A stretch of DNA of 14,292 nt, from assembly GCA_003218785.1 (NCBI GenBank), contig QHOM01000003.1:1-14292 (forward strand). The letters are read 5' to 3'. Made by a program: the position numbers and the translations under genes. The notes beneath the pieces were generated by a model. That model ran no database searches. It was not told the DNA's origin and was given only the letters and a program-made list of their open reading frames with translations. Positions within the stretch are counted from its first letter, which is position 1. The number at the start of each line of letters is the position of its first letter. Origin of the DNA: Verrucomicrobiota bacterium (lineage in GTDB: Bacteria; Verrucomicrobiota; Verrucomicrobiia; Chthoniobacterales; UBA10450). Below are positions 1 through 7,516 of this stretch, piece by piece.

Positions 1-111
1 CGAACAGGCTATTCCATTTTCGATGCGTCCGGCAAATTGTTCGGCCGGACGACTCCGCTAATCACCGGCCCGTCGGCTTCACCAAAATCGCGCGAGAAAA
101 GTCCACGGTAG
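1..111 (+). CDS. C-terminal fragment of an unidentified upstream protein
   Basis: Frame 1 is open from the window edge to a TAG at 109-111 and gives 36 residues. The composition looks coding: it contains the stretch GYSIFDASGKLFGRT, followed by a polar, Ser/Pro/Lys-rich tail that would be a flexible C-terminus. Too little is visible to assign a family. The gene would end about 80 bases before the preferred exbB start, in the same direction, so it may be the first visible member of the operon. The frame of the ExbB-like gene is also open upstream of its start, but its translation there is Arg/Pro/His-rich and less protein-like. Confidence 0.4.
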   Translation, partial: RTGYSIFDASGKLFGRTTPLITGPSASPKSREKSPR

Positions 112-194
112 CGGACCGCGGACCCGATCTGAATGATGATGCTCCCAGTGTTGTTGGCTTGCTACAGTCGCCAAAGCGAGCTAGAAAAACTGGC

Positions 195-872
195 GTGATT
201 GATTACATCCAAAAAGGCGGATTGTTGATGTGGCCAATTCTGGCCTGCAGCATCATCTCGATTGCCGTCTTTGCCGAGCGGCTCCTCTACTTACACCGTG
301 CGACGATCCACGTGGGCGAATTCTTGAAAGGACTTTCGAACCTTATTCGGCGCCGCAACTTCGCTGAGGCGTTGCATGAATCGGCCGGGACACCGGGTCC
401 AGTCGCGCGCGTGATTCATGCCGCGATTATCCGACACGATGCACCGCGGGCGGCATTGCGTGACATCGTGCAGGAGGCCGCCCAACTCGAAGTACCGAAG
501 CTGGAACGATTTCTCGGAGTGCTGGCCACCATCGCGTTCCTCGCGCCGTTGCTCGGATTGCTTGGGACCGTAGCCGGAATGATCGACGCCTTTAGCACGA
601 TAGCCTCAAGCGGAGGCTATGCGACGGTAACTGAGCTTTCCAGCGGCGTGTACAAGAGCTTACTGACGACTGCGGCGGGCTTGGTCGTGGCCACGCCAGC
701 CTTTGTCGCTTATAGTTATCTTTCTTCGCGCGTGAACACCATGCTCCACGATATGGAGCGCGCGGGTATTGAGGTCGTCCATATGTTGACGGAAAGCCGG
801 CCGCTCAGCGGTATCATCAGCTTCCAACCACCTGACCAGGTCGTCGGATCCGAAGCACGAATTGATTCTTAA
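195..872 (+). CDS. exbB: MotA/TolQ/ExbB proton channel family protein
   Basis: Inner-membrane proton-channel subunit that, with the ExbD/TolR partner encoded next, converts proton motive force into movement of a TonB- or TolA-type protein. From the GTG start at 195 it has 225 residues. It has the family's three membrane segments: about 10-27, 110-133 (LATIAFLAPLLGLLGTVAGM, the conserved Leu/Gly-rich channel helix) and 155-176 (LLTTAAGLVVATPAF). A cytoplasmic domain lies between the first two. I chose GTG 195 because the family usually begins close to the IQKGGxLMWP motif. A TTG at 159 is the alternative and adds 12 basic residues; an ATG at 228 would remove part of that motif. No start has a convincing ribosome-binding site. 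The neighbours exbD and tonB-like make the assignment firm, but ExbB and TolQ cannot be separated by eye. Confidence 0.9.
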   Translation: MIDYIQKGGLLMWPILACSIISIAVFAERLLYLHRATIHVGEFLKGLSNLIRRRNFAEALHESAGTPGPVARVIHAAIIRHDAPRAALRDIVQEAAQLEVPKLERFLGVLATIAFLAPLLGLLGTVAGMIDAFSTIASSGGYATVTELSSGVYKSLLTTAAGLVVATPAFVAYSYLSSRVNTMLHDMERAGIEVVHMLTESRPLSGIISFQPPDQVVGSEARIDS

Positions 873-911
873 ACCGACGATTCGGTAAACCGACAATTAC
901 TGCAGCGCTTC

Positions 912-1316
912 ATGAAGCTCAGCCGGACGAAGGAATACAACTTCGGCTGGCTCGTCCTGTTGGCGCTGGTGGACGTCGTTTTTCTCCTCGTTTTTTTCCT
1001 GTTGCTCAGTTCGAATTTTATTTTGCAACCAGGGATTTCAGTTTCGATGCCATTCTCGCGTTTTACGCTTGGCCCGCAAACTAACCAGCAAATCATCAGC
1101 ATTACCGGCGGCGCAGCCCCGGCCATCTATTTCCGGGAGCAGAGAGTCACAATCGAGCAACTCGGGCCATTGCTGGATGCGGCCAAGCGCGAGGGCCAAT
1201 CGATTATCATTAAAGCCGACCGTTTGACTCCCTACGAAACAGTTGCCGAGGTGACAAACGCTGCGCTTGAACACGGCATCAACTCCGTCGCGCTGGCTGC
1301 GACTCCGTCCCGATGA
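912..1316 (+). CDS. exbD: ExbD/TolR biopolymer transport protein
   Basis: Partner of the ExbB-like channel. It is 134 residues long, the usual size for the family. There is a short cytoplasmic N-terminus, then one membrane helix (about 13-33) containing Asp21 in the pattern LVDVVFLL, the family's signature proton-carrying aspartate. The conserved LSSNF and PGISVSMP segment follows. The rest is a periplasmic domain ending in IIIKADRLTPYETVAEVTNAALEHGI, which matches the ExbD/TolR pattern in which a residue near the end precedes a helix of the xVMDxA type. It begins 39 bases after exbB. Its stop overlaps the start of the next gene as ATGA (1313-1316), so the two are probably translationally coupled. 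The short periplasmic part is normal for ExbD-type proteins in this phylum as far as I can judge. Confidence 0.92.
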   Translation: MKLSRTKEYNFGWLVLLALVDVVFLLVFFLLLSSNFILQPGISVSMPFSRFTLGPQTNQQIISITGGAAPAIYFREQRVTIEQLGPLLDAAKREGQSIIIKADRLTPYETVAEVTNAALEHGINSVALAATPSR

Positions 1317-2113
1317 ATACTTCTCTCCCTGGATTTGCTACCGAGCCCCTTCTTTTTAGCTGGGAACCTCCTCGACGCCGAAAAGTAGCGATCACTGCTT
1401 TTCTGGCGCTTTCTTTGGGTGGACATGCTCTCTGTTTCTACATTTTCCAAATCGTTTACCCACCGACGGTAGCACTTCTGCCGCCCCCGGCCCGTGTAAG
1501 TTTGATCACGCCCGCCTCCGAAGAAGGCCGCACACTGCTTCGCTGGATCGATGCGGAAGATCCTGCGCTCGCGTTCACAACGCAGCGTCCACCTGAAGCA
1601 AGACTGCGCGCCCTACCCAGGGTTGAGCACGTACCGTCCTACCTCGCGGTAGAGCCAGTCCTAAAAGAGGTTCCACCGCTGATTGTCGATTTGCGCATCC
1701 CGAGTTCCCAGCCACCGGGCGCCGTGCCATTTGTTCATCGAAAAGCTCCCCAAGCCTTTGGCCCGATCACAGCATCCGTCTCGTTTTCACAAGAGCTCGA
1801 GGCCTTTGGCACTCCGAGGTGGCCAGACCCGAGTTTTGCCACGTCCAACGGGGAGACGCCTGAACCGATCCGCTTTCGCGTCGCCGTGAGCGGGCTGGGA
1901 GAAATTCGCTATTGTTTTCGTCTTAATTCCTCGGGCGACCCGGCGCTGGATGAACAAGCGCGCCGCTATCTCACGCGTTGCCGTTTTTCCCAAAACCCGA
2001 AAAGCGCTGGGACAGTCGATCAATTTCTAACCTGGGGGATTGCGACGATCCAATGGGACCGGGACGTCGTCACGCGCCCGCGGCCAACCCCGACGGAACC
2101 AGCTACCCCGTGA
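1313..2113 (+). CDS. tonB: TonB-like energy transducer
   Basis: Predicted periplasm-spanning protein that would carry energy from the ExbB/ExbD channel to outer-membrane receptors. In its 266 residues: a basic N-terminus with RRRK before a single membrane segment at about 25-48, then a long proline-rich, mostly unstructured region (about 50-180). A C-terminal domain at about 186-250 reads FRVAVSGLGEIRYCFRLNSS, then GDPALDEQARRYLTRCRF and WGIATIQWD. That order of an outward strand, an SSG turn, LDxxA helix, xxxRF strand and a final WG-x-VxW-like strand is the TonB C-terminal fold. The overlap with exbD and the next gene supports co-translation. The sequence is divergent and the central SHxxP-type motifs are not obvious, so the receptor partner is unknown. 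The name tonB is by position and fold, not by strong similarity. Confidence 0.75.
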   Translation: MNTSLPGFATEPLLFSWEPPRRRKVAITAFLALSLGGHALCFYIFQIVYPPTVALLPPPARVSLITPASEEGRTLLRWIDAEDPALAFTTQRPPEARLRALPRVEHVPSYLAVEPVLKEVPPLIVDLRIPSSQPPGAVPFVHRKAPQAFGPITASVSFSQELEAFGTPRWPDPSFATSNGETPEPIRFRVAVSGLGEIRYCFRLNSSGDPALDEQARRYLTRCRFSQNPKSAGTVDQFLTWGIATIQWDRDVVTRPRPTPTEPATP

Positions 2114-2349
2114 TCCGCGTCAGTCTCGCCGCCCTGGTCACGATTTATTTGCTGCTTTTTCTTGCGGCCGTTTTTCTCCTCTGGATAGTGGGAGAGTGGA
2201 ATCGCCGGCGGCGGGAGCGCCGGGCTTTACAGCATCGGTTGCGCTGCGTGATCTGCGCGTTTCAATTTGAGGATCGAACGGACGCATTGCTTCCCCGGTG
2301 CCCGCGCTGTGGAAGTTTAAACGAACGATTTAAGATGGACCAAATTTAA
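2110..2349 (+). CDS. Small membrane-anchored zinc-ribbon protein
   Basis: 79-residue protein starting at a GTG whose last two bases overlap the TGA of the tonB-like gene (GTGA, 2110-2113). This overlap decides the start; a longer reading back to 1978 lies inside the tonB-like gene and is Pro/Arg-rich. One membrane helix (about 4-27, Leu/Ala/Val-rich) is followed by a strongly basic patch (NRRRRERR) and a cytoplasmic zinc-ribbon-type domain with two Cys pairs, CVIC (Cys46, Cys49) and CPRC (Cys64, Cys67), spaced 14 residues apart. The gene ends 1 base before guaB3. I do not recognise a named family. Its fixed place between an energy-transducing module and a nucleotide enzyme suggests a regulatory or assembly role, but this is only inference. 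Confidence 0.7.
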   Translation: MIRVSLAALVTIYLLLFLAAVFLLWIVGEWNRRRRERRALQHRLRCVICAFQFEDRTDALLPRCPRCGSLNERFKMDQI

Positions 2350-2350
2350 C

Positions 2351-3529
2351 ATGGGAATGTGGATCGGCCGCAATCGCAAAGCACGGGTAACCTACGGGTT
2401 CGACGAAATCGCGCTCGTGCCTGGCCGCGTGACGATTAATCCGAACGAAGTCGACATCACCTTCCGTTTGCCGCGCATAGAGGCGGAGCCGCTCGAATTA
2501 AAAATTCCAATTCTCGCCAGCGCAATGGATGGAGTCGTCGATGTCGGTTTCGCCATCGCCATGAGCAAATTGGGCGGGCTGGCCGTTTTGAATCTTGAAG
2601 GAGTGCAAACGCGCTACAAAAACCCGCAGGAAGTACTACAAAAAATCGTCGAAACTGACAAATCCGACATTACTGCGCTGCTGCAGAGAATTTACCAGGA
2701 ACCCGTCCAGGAAGATTTAATCGCGGCGCGCGTGCGCCAGATCAAAGACGGTGGTGTGCTGGCTGCGGTGAGCTCCATTCCCCAGCGCGCGGCTGAGTTC
2801 GGCAAGATCGCGCAGCAAGCAGGCGCAGATGTTTTCGTTGTGCAGAGCACGGTCTCCACCGTCAGGCATATTTCGTCGGAGTATAAATCGCTCGAACTGG
2901 AAAAATTTTGCCGCGAAATGCGCATCCCCGTGATCGTCGGAAACACAGTTGGTTACGACGTGACCTTCGAGATCATGGAGTGCGGGCCGGCTGCGATTTT
3001 GGTCGGTGTTGGGCCCGGAGCGGCTTGCACTTCACGCGGCGTGCTTGGGCTCGGTGTCCCGCAAGTAACGGCGACCGTGGATTGCGCCGCTGCGCGCGAT
3101 GCTTACTTTAAGAAAACATCGCGTTACGTGCCGATCATCACGGATGGTGGGATGAGCAGAGGCGGTGACGTTTGCAAAGCGCTCGCTTGCGGCGCGGATG
3201 CCGTGATGGTGGGCAGCGCGTTTGCCAAAGCGCAGGAAGCGCCCGGCTGCGGATACCACTGGGGCATGGCTACTCCACATGCAAATCTCCCACGAGGGAC
3301 GCGCATCAAAGTCGGCACCACGGGGTCACTGAAGCAAATCCTCTTCGGTCCGGCGGAAGTTGACGATGGCAGCCAAAATTTGGTCGGCGCAATTACCACC
3401 TGCATGGGCAACGTCGGTGCTTGCAACATTGCCGAATTTCAGCAAACGGAGATTATCATCGCGCCTTCCATCAAGACCGAAGGAAAACTCTTCCAGACAG
3501 TGCAAAGTGTCGGGATGGGGACAAGCTGA
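2351..3529 (+). CDS. guaB3: GuaB3-type IMP dehydrogenase
   Basis: Member of the IMP dehydrogenase/GMP reductase family, which oxidises IMP to XMP with NAD+ at the branch point of guanine nucleotide synthesis. The 392-residue protein has no CBS domain pair. It shows the GuaB3 version of the catalytic loop, GPGAACTSR with Cys226 as the nucleophile, in place of the canonical GSICTT loop. The phosphate-binding motif ITDGGMSRGGDVCKALACGA lies at about 263-282, followed by GADAVMVGS. The late segments GFHWG-like (GYHWGMATPH) and RIKVGTTGSLKQILFGP are typical of GuaB3 proteins from actinobacteria and cyanobacteria. It starts 1 base after the zinc-ribbon gene, so it is the last gene of the operon. 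Whether it acts as true IMP dehydrogenase or a related reductase cannot be decided from sequence alone; guaB elsewhere in the genome is likely. Confidence 0.88.
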   Translation: MGMWIGRNRKARVTYGFDEIALVPGRVTINPNEVDITFRLPRIEAEPLELKIPILASAMDGVVDVGFAIAMSKLGGLAVLNLEGVQTRYKNPQEVLQKIVETDKSDITALLQRIYQEPVQEDLIAARVRQIKDGGVLAAVSSIPQRAAEFGKIAQQAGADVFVVQSTVSTVRHISSEYKSLELEKFCREMRIPVIVGNTVGYDVTFEIMECGPAAILVGVGPGAACTSRGVLGLGVPQVTATVDCAAARDAYFKKTSRYVPIITDGGMSRGGDVCKALACGADAVMVGSAFAKAQEAPGCGYHWGMATPHANLPRGTRIKVGTTGSLKQILFGPAEVDDGSQNLVGAITTCMGNVGACNIAEFQQTEIIIAPSIKTEGKLFQTVQSVGMGTS

Positions 3530-3534
3530 AATAT

Positions 3535-3613
3535 TTAGCGAGTTAGCGAGTTAGAGTTTGAGTCATTGCGCTTTGACCTCGAACCTTCGCGTGTTAAATC
3601 GCTAAATCGTTAA
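3535..3613. repeat. Intergenic inverted repeat built from tandem octamers
   Basis: In the 92-base gap between guaB3 and fabF, the left arm at 3535-3553 is two copies of TTAGCGAG plus a partial third. The right arm at 3595-3613 is TAAATCGC, TAAATCGT and a partial third. The arms are complementary over 19 bases with 3 mismatches and are separated by about 41 bases. Transcribed, it could form a long hairpin between the two genes. There is no T-run, so it is not a standard intrinsic terminator. It may instead be a copy of an interspersed repeat. Confidence 0.6.
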
Positions 3614-3621
3614 ACCACTCA

Positions 3622-4875
3622 ATGAACAACGATCGTAGAGTCGTCATCACTGGATTGGGCGCCATCACGCCGCTTGGCAACGACGTGGAGACATTTTGGT
3701 CGAATCTGAAGAACGGTGTCAGCGGCATTCGCAAGATCGAAATGTTCGATACGACGGCTTACGACTGCAAAATCGGTGGCGAAGTACGCGGCTTCGATCC
3801 GAAAGCATTCTTTAAAAATCCGAAGGATGTTCGCCGCACGGATCGATTTGCACAGCTCGCGTTGGCCGCCGCAAAAATGGCGCTCGACGACAGCGGGATC
3901 GATATAGAGAAACTGAGACGGCGCGATCGCTTCGGCGTCATCGTCAGCAGCGGGATCGGTGGACTAAAAACGCTGCAGGATCAGTTGACGATCCTCTTGA
4001 CAAAAGGACCGTCGCGAACTTCGCCATTCACGATTCCGATGTTGATCAGCAATATGGCCAGCGGACTCATCTCGATGGAGTACGGCCTGCGGGGTCCTAA
4101 TATGTGCATCGTTACCGCCTGCGCCACCTCAAACAACGCCATCGGTGAATCCTGGCGGACCATCAAATTTGGCGATGCCGATATTTTCCTCGCCGGCGGG
4201 TCAGAGGCTTCGATTGTCGCAATTGGCCTTGCAGGATTTTCGGCCATGAAAGCGCTTAGTACCCGCAATGACGAACCCGAACGCGCTTCACGCCCGTTCG
4301 ATCGCGATCGCGACGGTTTTGTGATGGGCGAAGGTGCAGGGATCGTAGTGGTGGAGGAGCTGGAACACGCCAAAGCGCGTGGCGCGAAGATTTATTGCGA
4401 ACTCACAGGCTACGGGCTTTCTTCGGACGCCTACCACATGACGGCGCCGCCTCCGGACGGCGAAGGCGCGGTGCGCGCCATGCAACTGGCGCTGGAGCAT
4501 GCCCGCGTTTCTCCCAATCAGGTTGATTACATCAATGCGCACGCGACGTCCACCGACATCGGTGATCTTTGCGAAACGCGCGCGATTAAACAAGTGTTCG
4601 GCGAACAAGCTTACAAGGTTTCCATCAGTTCCACTAAATCGATGACCGGCCATTTGTTGGGCGGGGCTGGTGGAACAGAGATGGCAGCGTGTGCACTCGC
4701 CATCCGCGATTCCGTGATCCCGCCAACGATCAATTTGGAAAATCCCGGAGAGGGATGCGATCTCGATTATACGCCAAACGTTGCTCGCGAGAAGAAAGTG
4801 CGCGTCGTGTTAAATAACTCTTTCGGCTTTGGCGGCCACAACGCCACGCTTATCGCGACCGCGTTCGAGAAATAG
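3622..4875 (+). CDS. fabF: Beta-ketoacyl-ACP synthase II (FabF)
   Basis: Condensing enzyme of type II fatty acid synthesis: it elongates acyl-ACP with malonyl-ACP, releasing CO2. The length of 417 residues is normal. The thiolase-fold signatures are all present. The N-terminus is RRVVITGLGAITPLGND. The nucleophile Cys167 lies in TACATSNNAIG, the first active-site histidine is His307 in NAHATSTDIGD, and the second is His344 in KSMTGHLLGGAG. The C-terminal loop is NNSFGFGGHNATL. The start is the ATG at 3622, matching the family N-terminus. It is preceded by a repeat-filled gap rather than a clear ribosome-binding site. No acpP or fabG lies nearby, so this is a stand-alone copy, followed by tRNA-Gly. 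Confidence 0.95.
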   Translation: MNNDRRVVITGLGAITPLGNDVETFWSNLKNGVSGIRKIEMFDTTAYDCKIGGEVRGFDPKAFFKNPKDVRRTDRFAQLALAAAKMALDDSGIDIEKLRRRDRFGVIVSSGIGGLKTLQDQLTILLTKGPSRTSPFTIPMLISNMASGLISMEYGLRGPNMCIVTACATSNNAIGESWRTIKFGDADIFLAGGSEASIVAIGLAGFSAMKALSTRNDEPERASRPFDRDRDGFVMGEGAGIVVVEELEHAKARGAKIYCELTGYGLSSDAYHMTAPPPDGEGAVRAMQLALEHARVSPNQVDYINAHATSTDIGDLCETRAIKQVFGEQAYKVSISSTKSMTGHLLGGAGGTEMAACALAIRDSVIPPTINLENPGEGCDLDYTPNVAREKKVRVVLNNSFGFGGHNATLIATAFEK

Positions 4876-4956
4876 CGTTTCCACGCGCCGGATCATGGCC
4901 GACTCTTCGAAAAATGAGTTGGCATTCGCAGGTTGGCGCGCCACTTTAATTTCCGC

Positions 4957-5027
4957 GCGGGCATAGCTTAATGGTAAAGTTCCAGCCTTCCAAGCTGGCC
5001 ATGCGGGTTCGATTCCCGTTGCCCGCT
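4957..5027 (+). tRNA. tRNA-Gly (anticodon TCC)
   Basis: A complete 71-base cloverleaf can be folded. The acceptor stem GCGGGCA (4957-4963) pairs with TGCCCGC (5020-5026), with discriminator T at 5027. The D arm is GCTT-AATGGTA-AAGT. The anticodon stem CCAGC/GCTGG encloses the loop CTTCCAA, giving anticodon TCC (reads GGA/GGG). The T arm contains GGTTCGATTCC. The 3' CCA is not encoded (TATT follows). The last two bases overlap the stop codon of the convergent pgsA gene. A possible -35-like TTGGCA lies at 4919-4924, but its spacing to the TTTAAT at 4945-4950 is 20 bases, so I do not call a promoter. Confidence 0.95.
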
Positions 5028-5604
5028 ATTGATCCGGCGCAATCAACTCGCGATTCCGCCAGGTGAGGCCCAAACCCGAGTAAATCGTCAGCGCCACCGT
5101 AATCCATACCAAGACCGGACCAGCTTCGTCTCGTGCCCGCAACCACCATATCGATGTTTCAGTCCCATGCTGCAGCTCAGCTATTGAAAAAAGGGCAAGG
5201 AAGAAAATGACGGTAATGATCTGCCAGGAGGTTTTCTGTTTGCCAAGCCGCTCCGCCGGAAGAACCCGGCCCTTGGCGCTGGCCATCAGACGCAGCCCTG
5301 TAATCAAAAAATCCCGCGCTACTACAGTTGTGGCTGCCCATGCCGGAACAGCTTTGAGAGGTACGAGCGAAATAAATGCCGCTGCCATCATGATCTTGTC
5401 CACGAGCGGGTCCATCAATTTGCCAAAATTTGTGATGAATCCGTAGCGCCGGGCGATTTCCCCATCGATAAGATCTGTCAGACCCGCGATGAGAAAAATT
5501 AAAAGCGCAGTCGTGCGCGCATACGACCACGAAGAATTTAGCGCGAGAACAAAAAGCACCGTGAGCACCAGACGGCTCAAGGTGACTCGGTTGGCCCAAT
5601 TCAT
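5026..5604 (-). CDS. pgsA: CDP-diacylglycerol-glycerol-3-phosphate 3-phosphatidyltransferase
   Basis: Membrane enzyme that makes phosphatidylglycerol phosphate from CDP-diacylglycerol and glycerol-3-phosphate. From the ATG at 5604 it has 192 residues and starts MNWANRVTLSRLVL, the usual N-terminus of the family. The full CDP-alcohol phosphatidyltransferase signature DxxDGxxAR(x8)GxxxDxxxD is present: Asp44, Asp47, Gly48, Ala51, Arg52, Gly61, Asp65 and Asp69. Several hydrophobic helices follow. A longer reading to 5694 would lie inside moaE; the shorter start is fixed by the ATGA overlap with the moaE stop (5601-5604), and an AGG lies just upstream. A related phosphatidyltransferase (for example PgsB or cardiolipin-type) is possible, but the N-terminus and size favour PgsA. 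The stop codon touches the end of the convergent tRNA-Gly. Confidence 0.9.
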   Translation of the reverse strand: MNWANRVTLSRLVLTVLFVLALNSSWSYARTTALLIFLIAGLTDLIDGEIARRYGFITNFGKLMDPLVDKIMMAAAFISLVPLKAVPAWAATTVVARDFLITGLRLMASAKGRVLPAERLGKQKTSWQIITVIFFLALFSIAELQHGTETSIWWLRARDEAGPVLVWITVALTIYSGLGLTWRNRELIAPDQ

Positions 5605-6059
5605 ACGCCTGAAATCAAACGGGTTTCGGTCTGCTGATCGGCCTTCGCAGTCTTCGCTGGCAGCTTGTCGATTTTGAATTTCGGTCGTTTCCAAATCGGA
5701 ACCTTTCTTTTCAATTCATCCACCACCCATTGACTCGCACGGAAAGCTTCAGCGCGATGCCCGCTCGCCACCCGCATAAAAAGCGACGACTCGCCCGCCG
5801 CAATAAATCCAATTCGATGGTGAACGACAATGAGCTTGAGCGCAAACGTCTCGATGGCCTGCTGCGCAATCTGCCTCAGTTGATGTTCAGCCATTTCCCG
5901 ATGCGCTTCGTATTCGATCCCGTCAATTTCTCGCCCCTCCTCGGACCCGCGAACAATGCCCCAAAAATCTACAACGGCGCCGGCGGCAAAATCGATACCA
6001 TTCCGCGCCGCTTTGAGCCGCGCTTCTGTCACTAAAACTTCGCAAACGGGATTTGCCAT
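5601..6059 (-). CDS. moaE: Molybdopterin synthase catalytic subunit (MoaE)
   Basis: Catalytic subunit of molybdopterin synthase, which transfers sulfur from the MoaD thiocarboxylate to precursor Z to build the molybdenum cofactor dithiolene. The 152-residue length fits. Family landmarks in order: GAVVDFWGIVRG (about 27-38), the IEYEAHREMAEHQL segment (about 48-61), VVHHRIGFIAAGE (about 78-90), SGHRAEAFRAS (about 99-109) and DELKRKVPIWKR (114-125). Lys117 and Lys124 sit where the catalytic lysines of the E. coli enzyme lie. MoaD and other cofactor genes are not in this window. Its TGA overlaps the pgsA ATG. It diverges from gnd across a 65-base gap, which must hold both start regions. Confidence 0.9.
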   Translation of the reverse strand: MANPVCEVLVTEARLKAARNGIDFAAGAVVDFWGIVRGSEEGREIDGIEYEAHREMAEHQLRQIAQQAIETFALKLIVVHHRIGFIAAGESSLFMRVASGHRAEAFRASQWVVDELKRKVPIWKRPKFKIDKLPAKTAKADQQTETRLISGV

Positions 6060-6124
6060 GCGGTCTAAGTGCTAGCTACAGTGAGTCACCTCTGTTTTAA
6101 GCCGTCAGGCAAAAAGATACTAAA

Positions 6125-7516
6125 ATGACCCCGAATCAATGTGATATTGGCCTGATCGGCTTGGCTGTGATGGGCGAAAATCTTGCCCTGAACATGGAAT
6201 CAAAAGGATTCTCGGTCGCCGTTTTCAACCGCACGACGAAAGTCACAGAAGAATTTGCGGCCGGGCGGGCGAAAAACAAAAAAATTCAGTCAACGCGCAC
6301 CATGGAGGAATTCGTTGGTGCGCTCACACGACCGCGCAAAGCGATGATCATGGTCAAAGCAGGTGCGCCGGTCGACGCTGTTATCAGTCAGCTCGCGCCG
6401 CTGCTTGAGAAAGGCGATGTCATCATCGACGGTGGAAATTCTCTTTTCACCGACACGCAACGGCGCGGCAAAGAATTAGAGGACAAAGGAATTCATTTTG
6501 TCGGCATGGGCGTTTCCGGTGGCGAAGAAGGCGCGCTTAAAGGCCCCTCGCTGATGCCGGGCGGTTCGCGGGAGTCCTGGGAAATTATCGCCCCTATTTT
6601 CCGCAAGATCGCCGCGCAAGTGGATGGCGAACCGTGCTGCCGTTACATGGGTCCCGACGGCGCCGGTCATTACGTCAAGATGGTGCACAACGGAATCGAA
6701 TACGGCGACATTCAATTGATTTGTGAGGCGTATGCGATCCTGAAAGATATCCTGGCGATGCAAGCTGCGGAGCTCGCAGATGTCTTTGCAGAATGGAACA
6801 AAGGCGAGCTCGACAGTTATCTCATTGAAATCACATCAGAGATTTTTCGGAAGATCGATCCTGAGACCGGCAAGCCGCTGGTCGATATGATTCTCGACAA
6901 GGCCGGCCAGAAAGGGACCGGCATTTGGACGCTCCAATCGAAAATCCTGCCGCAACCGAGAGTTCGAAAATTCAAAGGAAATCGAATGCGGTTTATCGAT
7001 GCAGTGCGCGACGCACTCTATGCATCGAAAATTGTTTCATACACGCAGGGAATGGAGCTCCTGCGCTCTGGAAGCACTGAATACAAGTGGAACCTCAATC
7101 TCAGCGACATTGCCACTATTTGGCGAGGTGGCTGTATTATCCGCGCGAAATTTCTTAACCGGATCGTCGAGGCGTACCAGCGCGACGCGGCGTTGCACAA
7201 TCTCCTGCTCGGTCGCTATTTCACGAAGATCATTAGGAAAGCGCAGCGGAATTGGCGCGTCGCAGTATCGACGGCCATCAAACATGGCGTAGCTGTCCCC
7301 GCGTTTTCAGCCTCGCTCGCTTACTTCGATAGTTATCGCCAGGCACGTTTGCCTGCAAATCTGTTGCAAGCACAGCGCGACTTCTTCGGGGCGCACACCT
7401 ACGAGCGCGTCGATAAGCCGGGCGTCTTTCACACAGAGTGGATGGAATCGGATCAAAAACCAGCGGAAAAACCGACGGAACCGAAAACGCCAACGCCCCA
7501 TCACGCCGGAGAATAG
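6125..7516 (+). CDS. gnd: 6-phosphogluconate dehydrogenase, decarboxylating
   Basis: Oxidative pentose phosphate pathway enzyme: 6-phosphogluconate plus NADP+ gives ribulose-5-phosphate, CO2 and NADPH. The protein has 463 residues. The N-terminal Rossmann motif is IGLIGLAVMGENLALN, with NRT at the cofactor 2'-phosphate position. The substrate signature VSGGEEGALKGPSLMPGG lies at about 130-147. The catalytic segment GHYVKMVHNGIEYGDIQ contains Lys185, Asn189 and Glu192. The all-helical C-terminal domain ends in the usual region around VFHTEW. Beyond that there is a tail of about 22 residues rich in Lys, Pro, Thr and Glu (DQKPAEKPTEPKTPTPHHAGE), which is longer than usual and stops at the edge of a palindromic element. 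The start at 6125 matches the family N-terminus. Confidence 0.95.
   Translation: MTPNQCDIGLIGLAVMGENLALNMESKGFSVAVFNRTTKVTEEFAAGRAKNKKIQSTRTMEEFVGALTRPRKAMIMVKAGAPVDAVISQLAPLLEKGDVIIDGGNSLFTDTQRRGKELEDKGIHFVGMGVSGGEEGALKGPSLMPGGSRESWEIIAPIFRKIAAQVDGEPCCRYMGPDGAGHYVKMVHNGIEYGDIQLICEAYAILKDILAMQAAELADVFAEWNKGELDSYLIEITSEIFRKIDPETGKPLVDMILDKAGQKGTGIWTLQSKILPQPRVRKFKGNRMRFIDAVRDALYASKIVSYTQGMELLRSGSTEYKWNLNLSDIATIWRGGCIIRAKFLNRIVEAYQRDAALHNLLLGRYFTKIIRKAQRNWRVAVSTAIKHGVAVPAFSASLAYFDSYRQARLPANLLQAQRDFFGAHTYERVDKPGVFHTEWMESDQKPAEKPTEPKTPTPHHAGE

Noticed and set aside
3981..4373. 130-residue minus-strand open frame
   Set aside because: Shadow of fabF; low-complexity Ser/Pro/Arg composition.
6060..6124. 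Promoters in the moaE-gnd gap
   Set aside because: No -35/-10 pair with suitable spacing could be picked with confidence on either strand.
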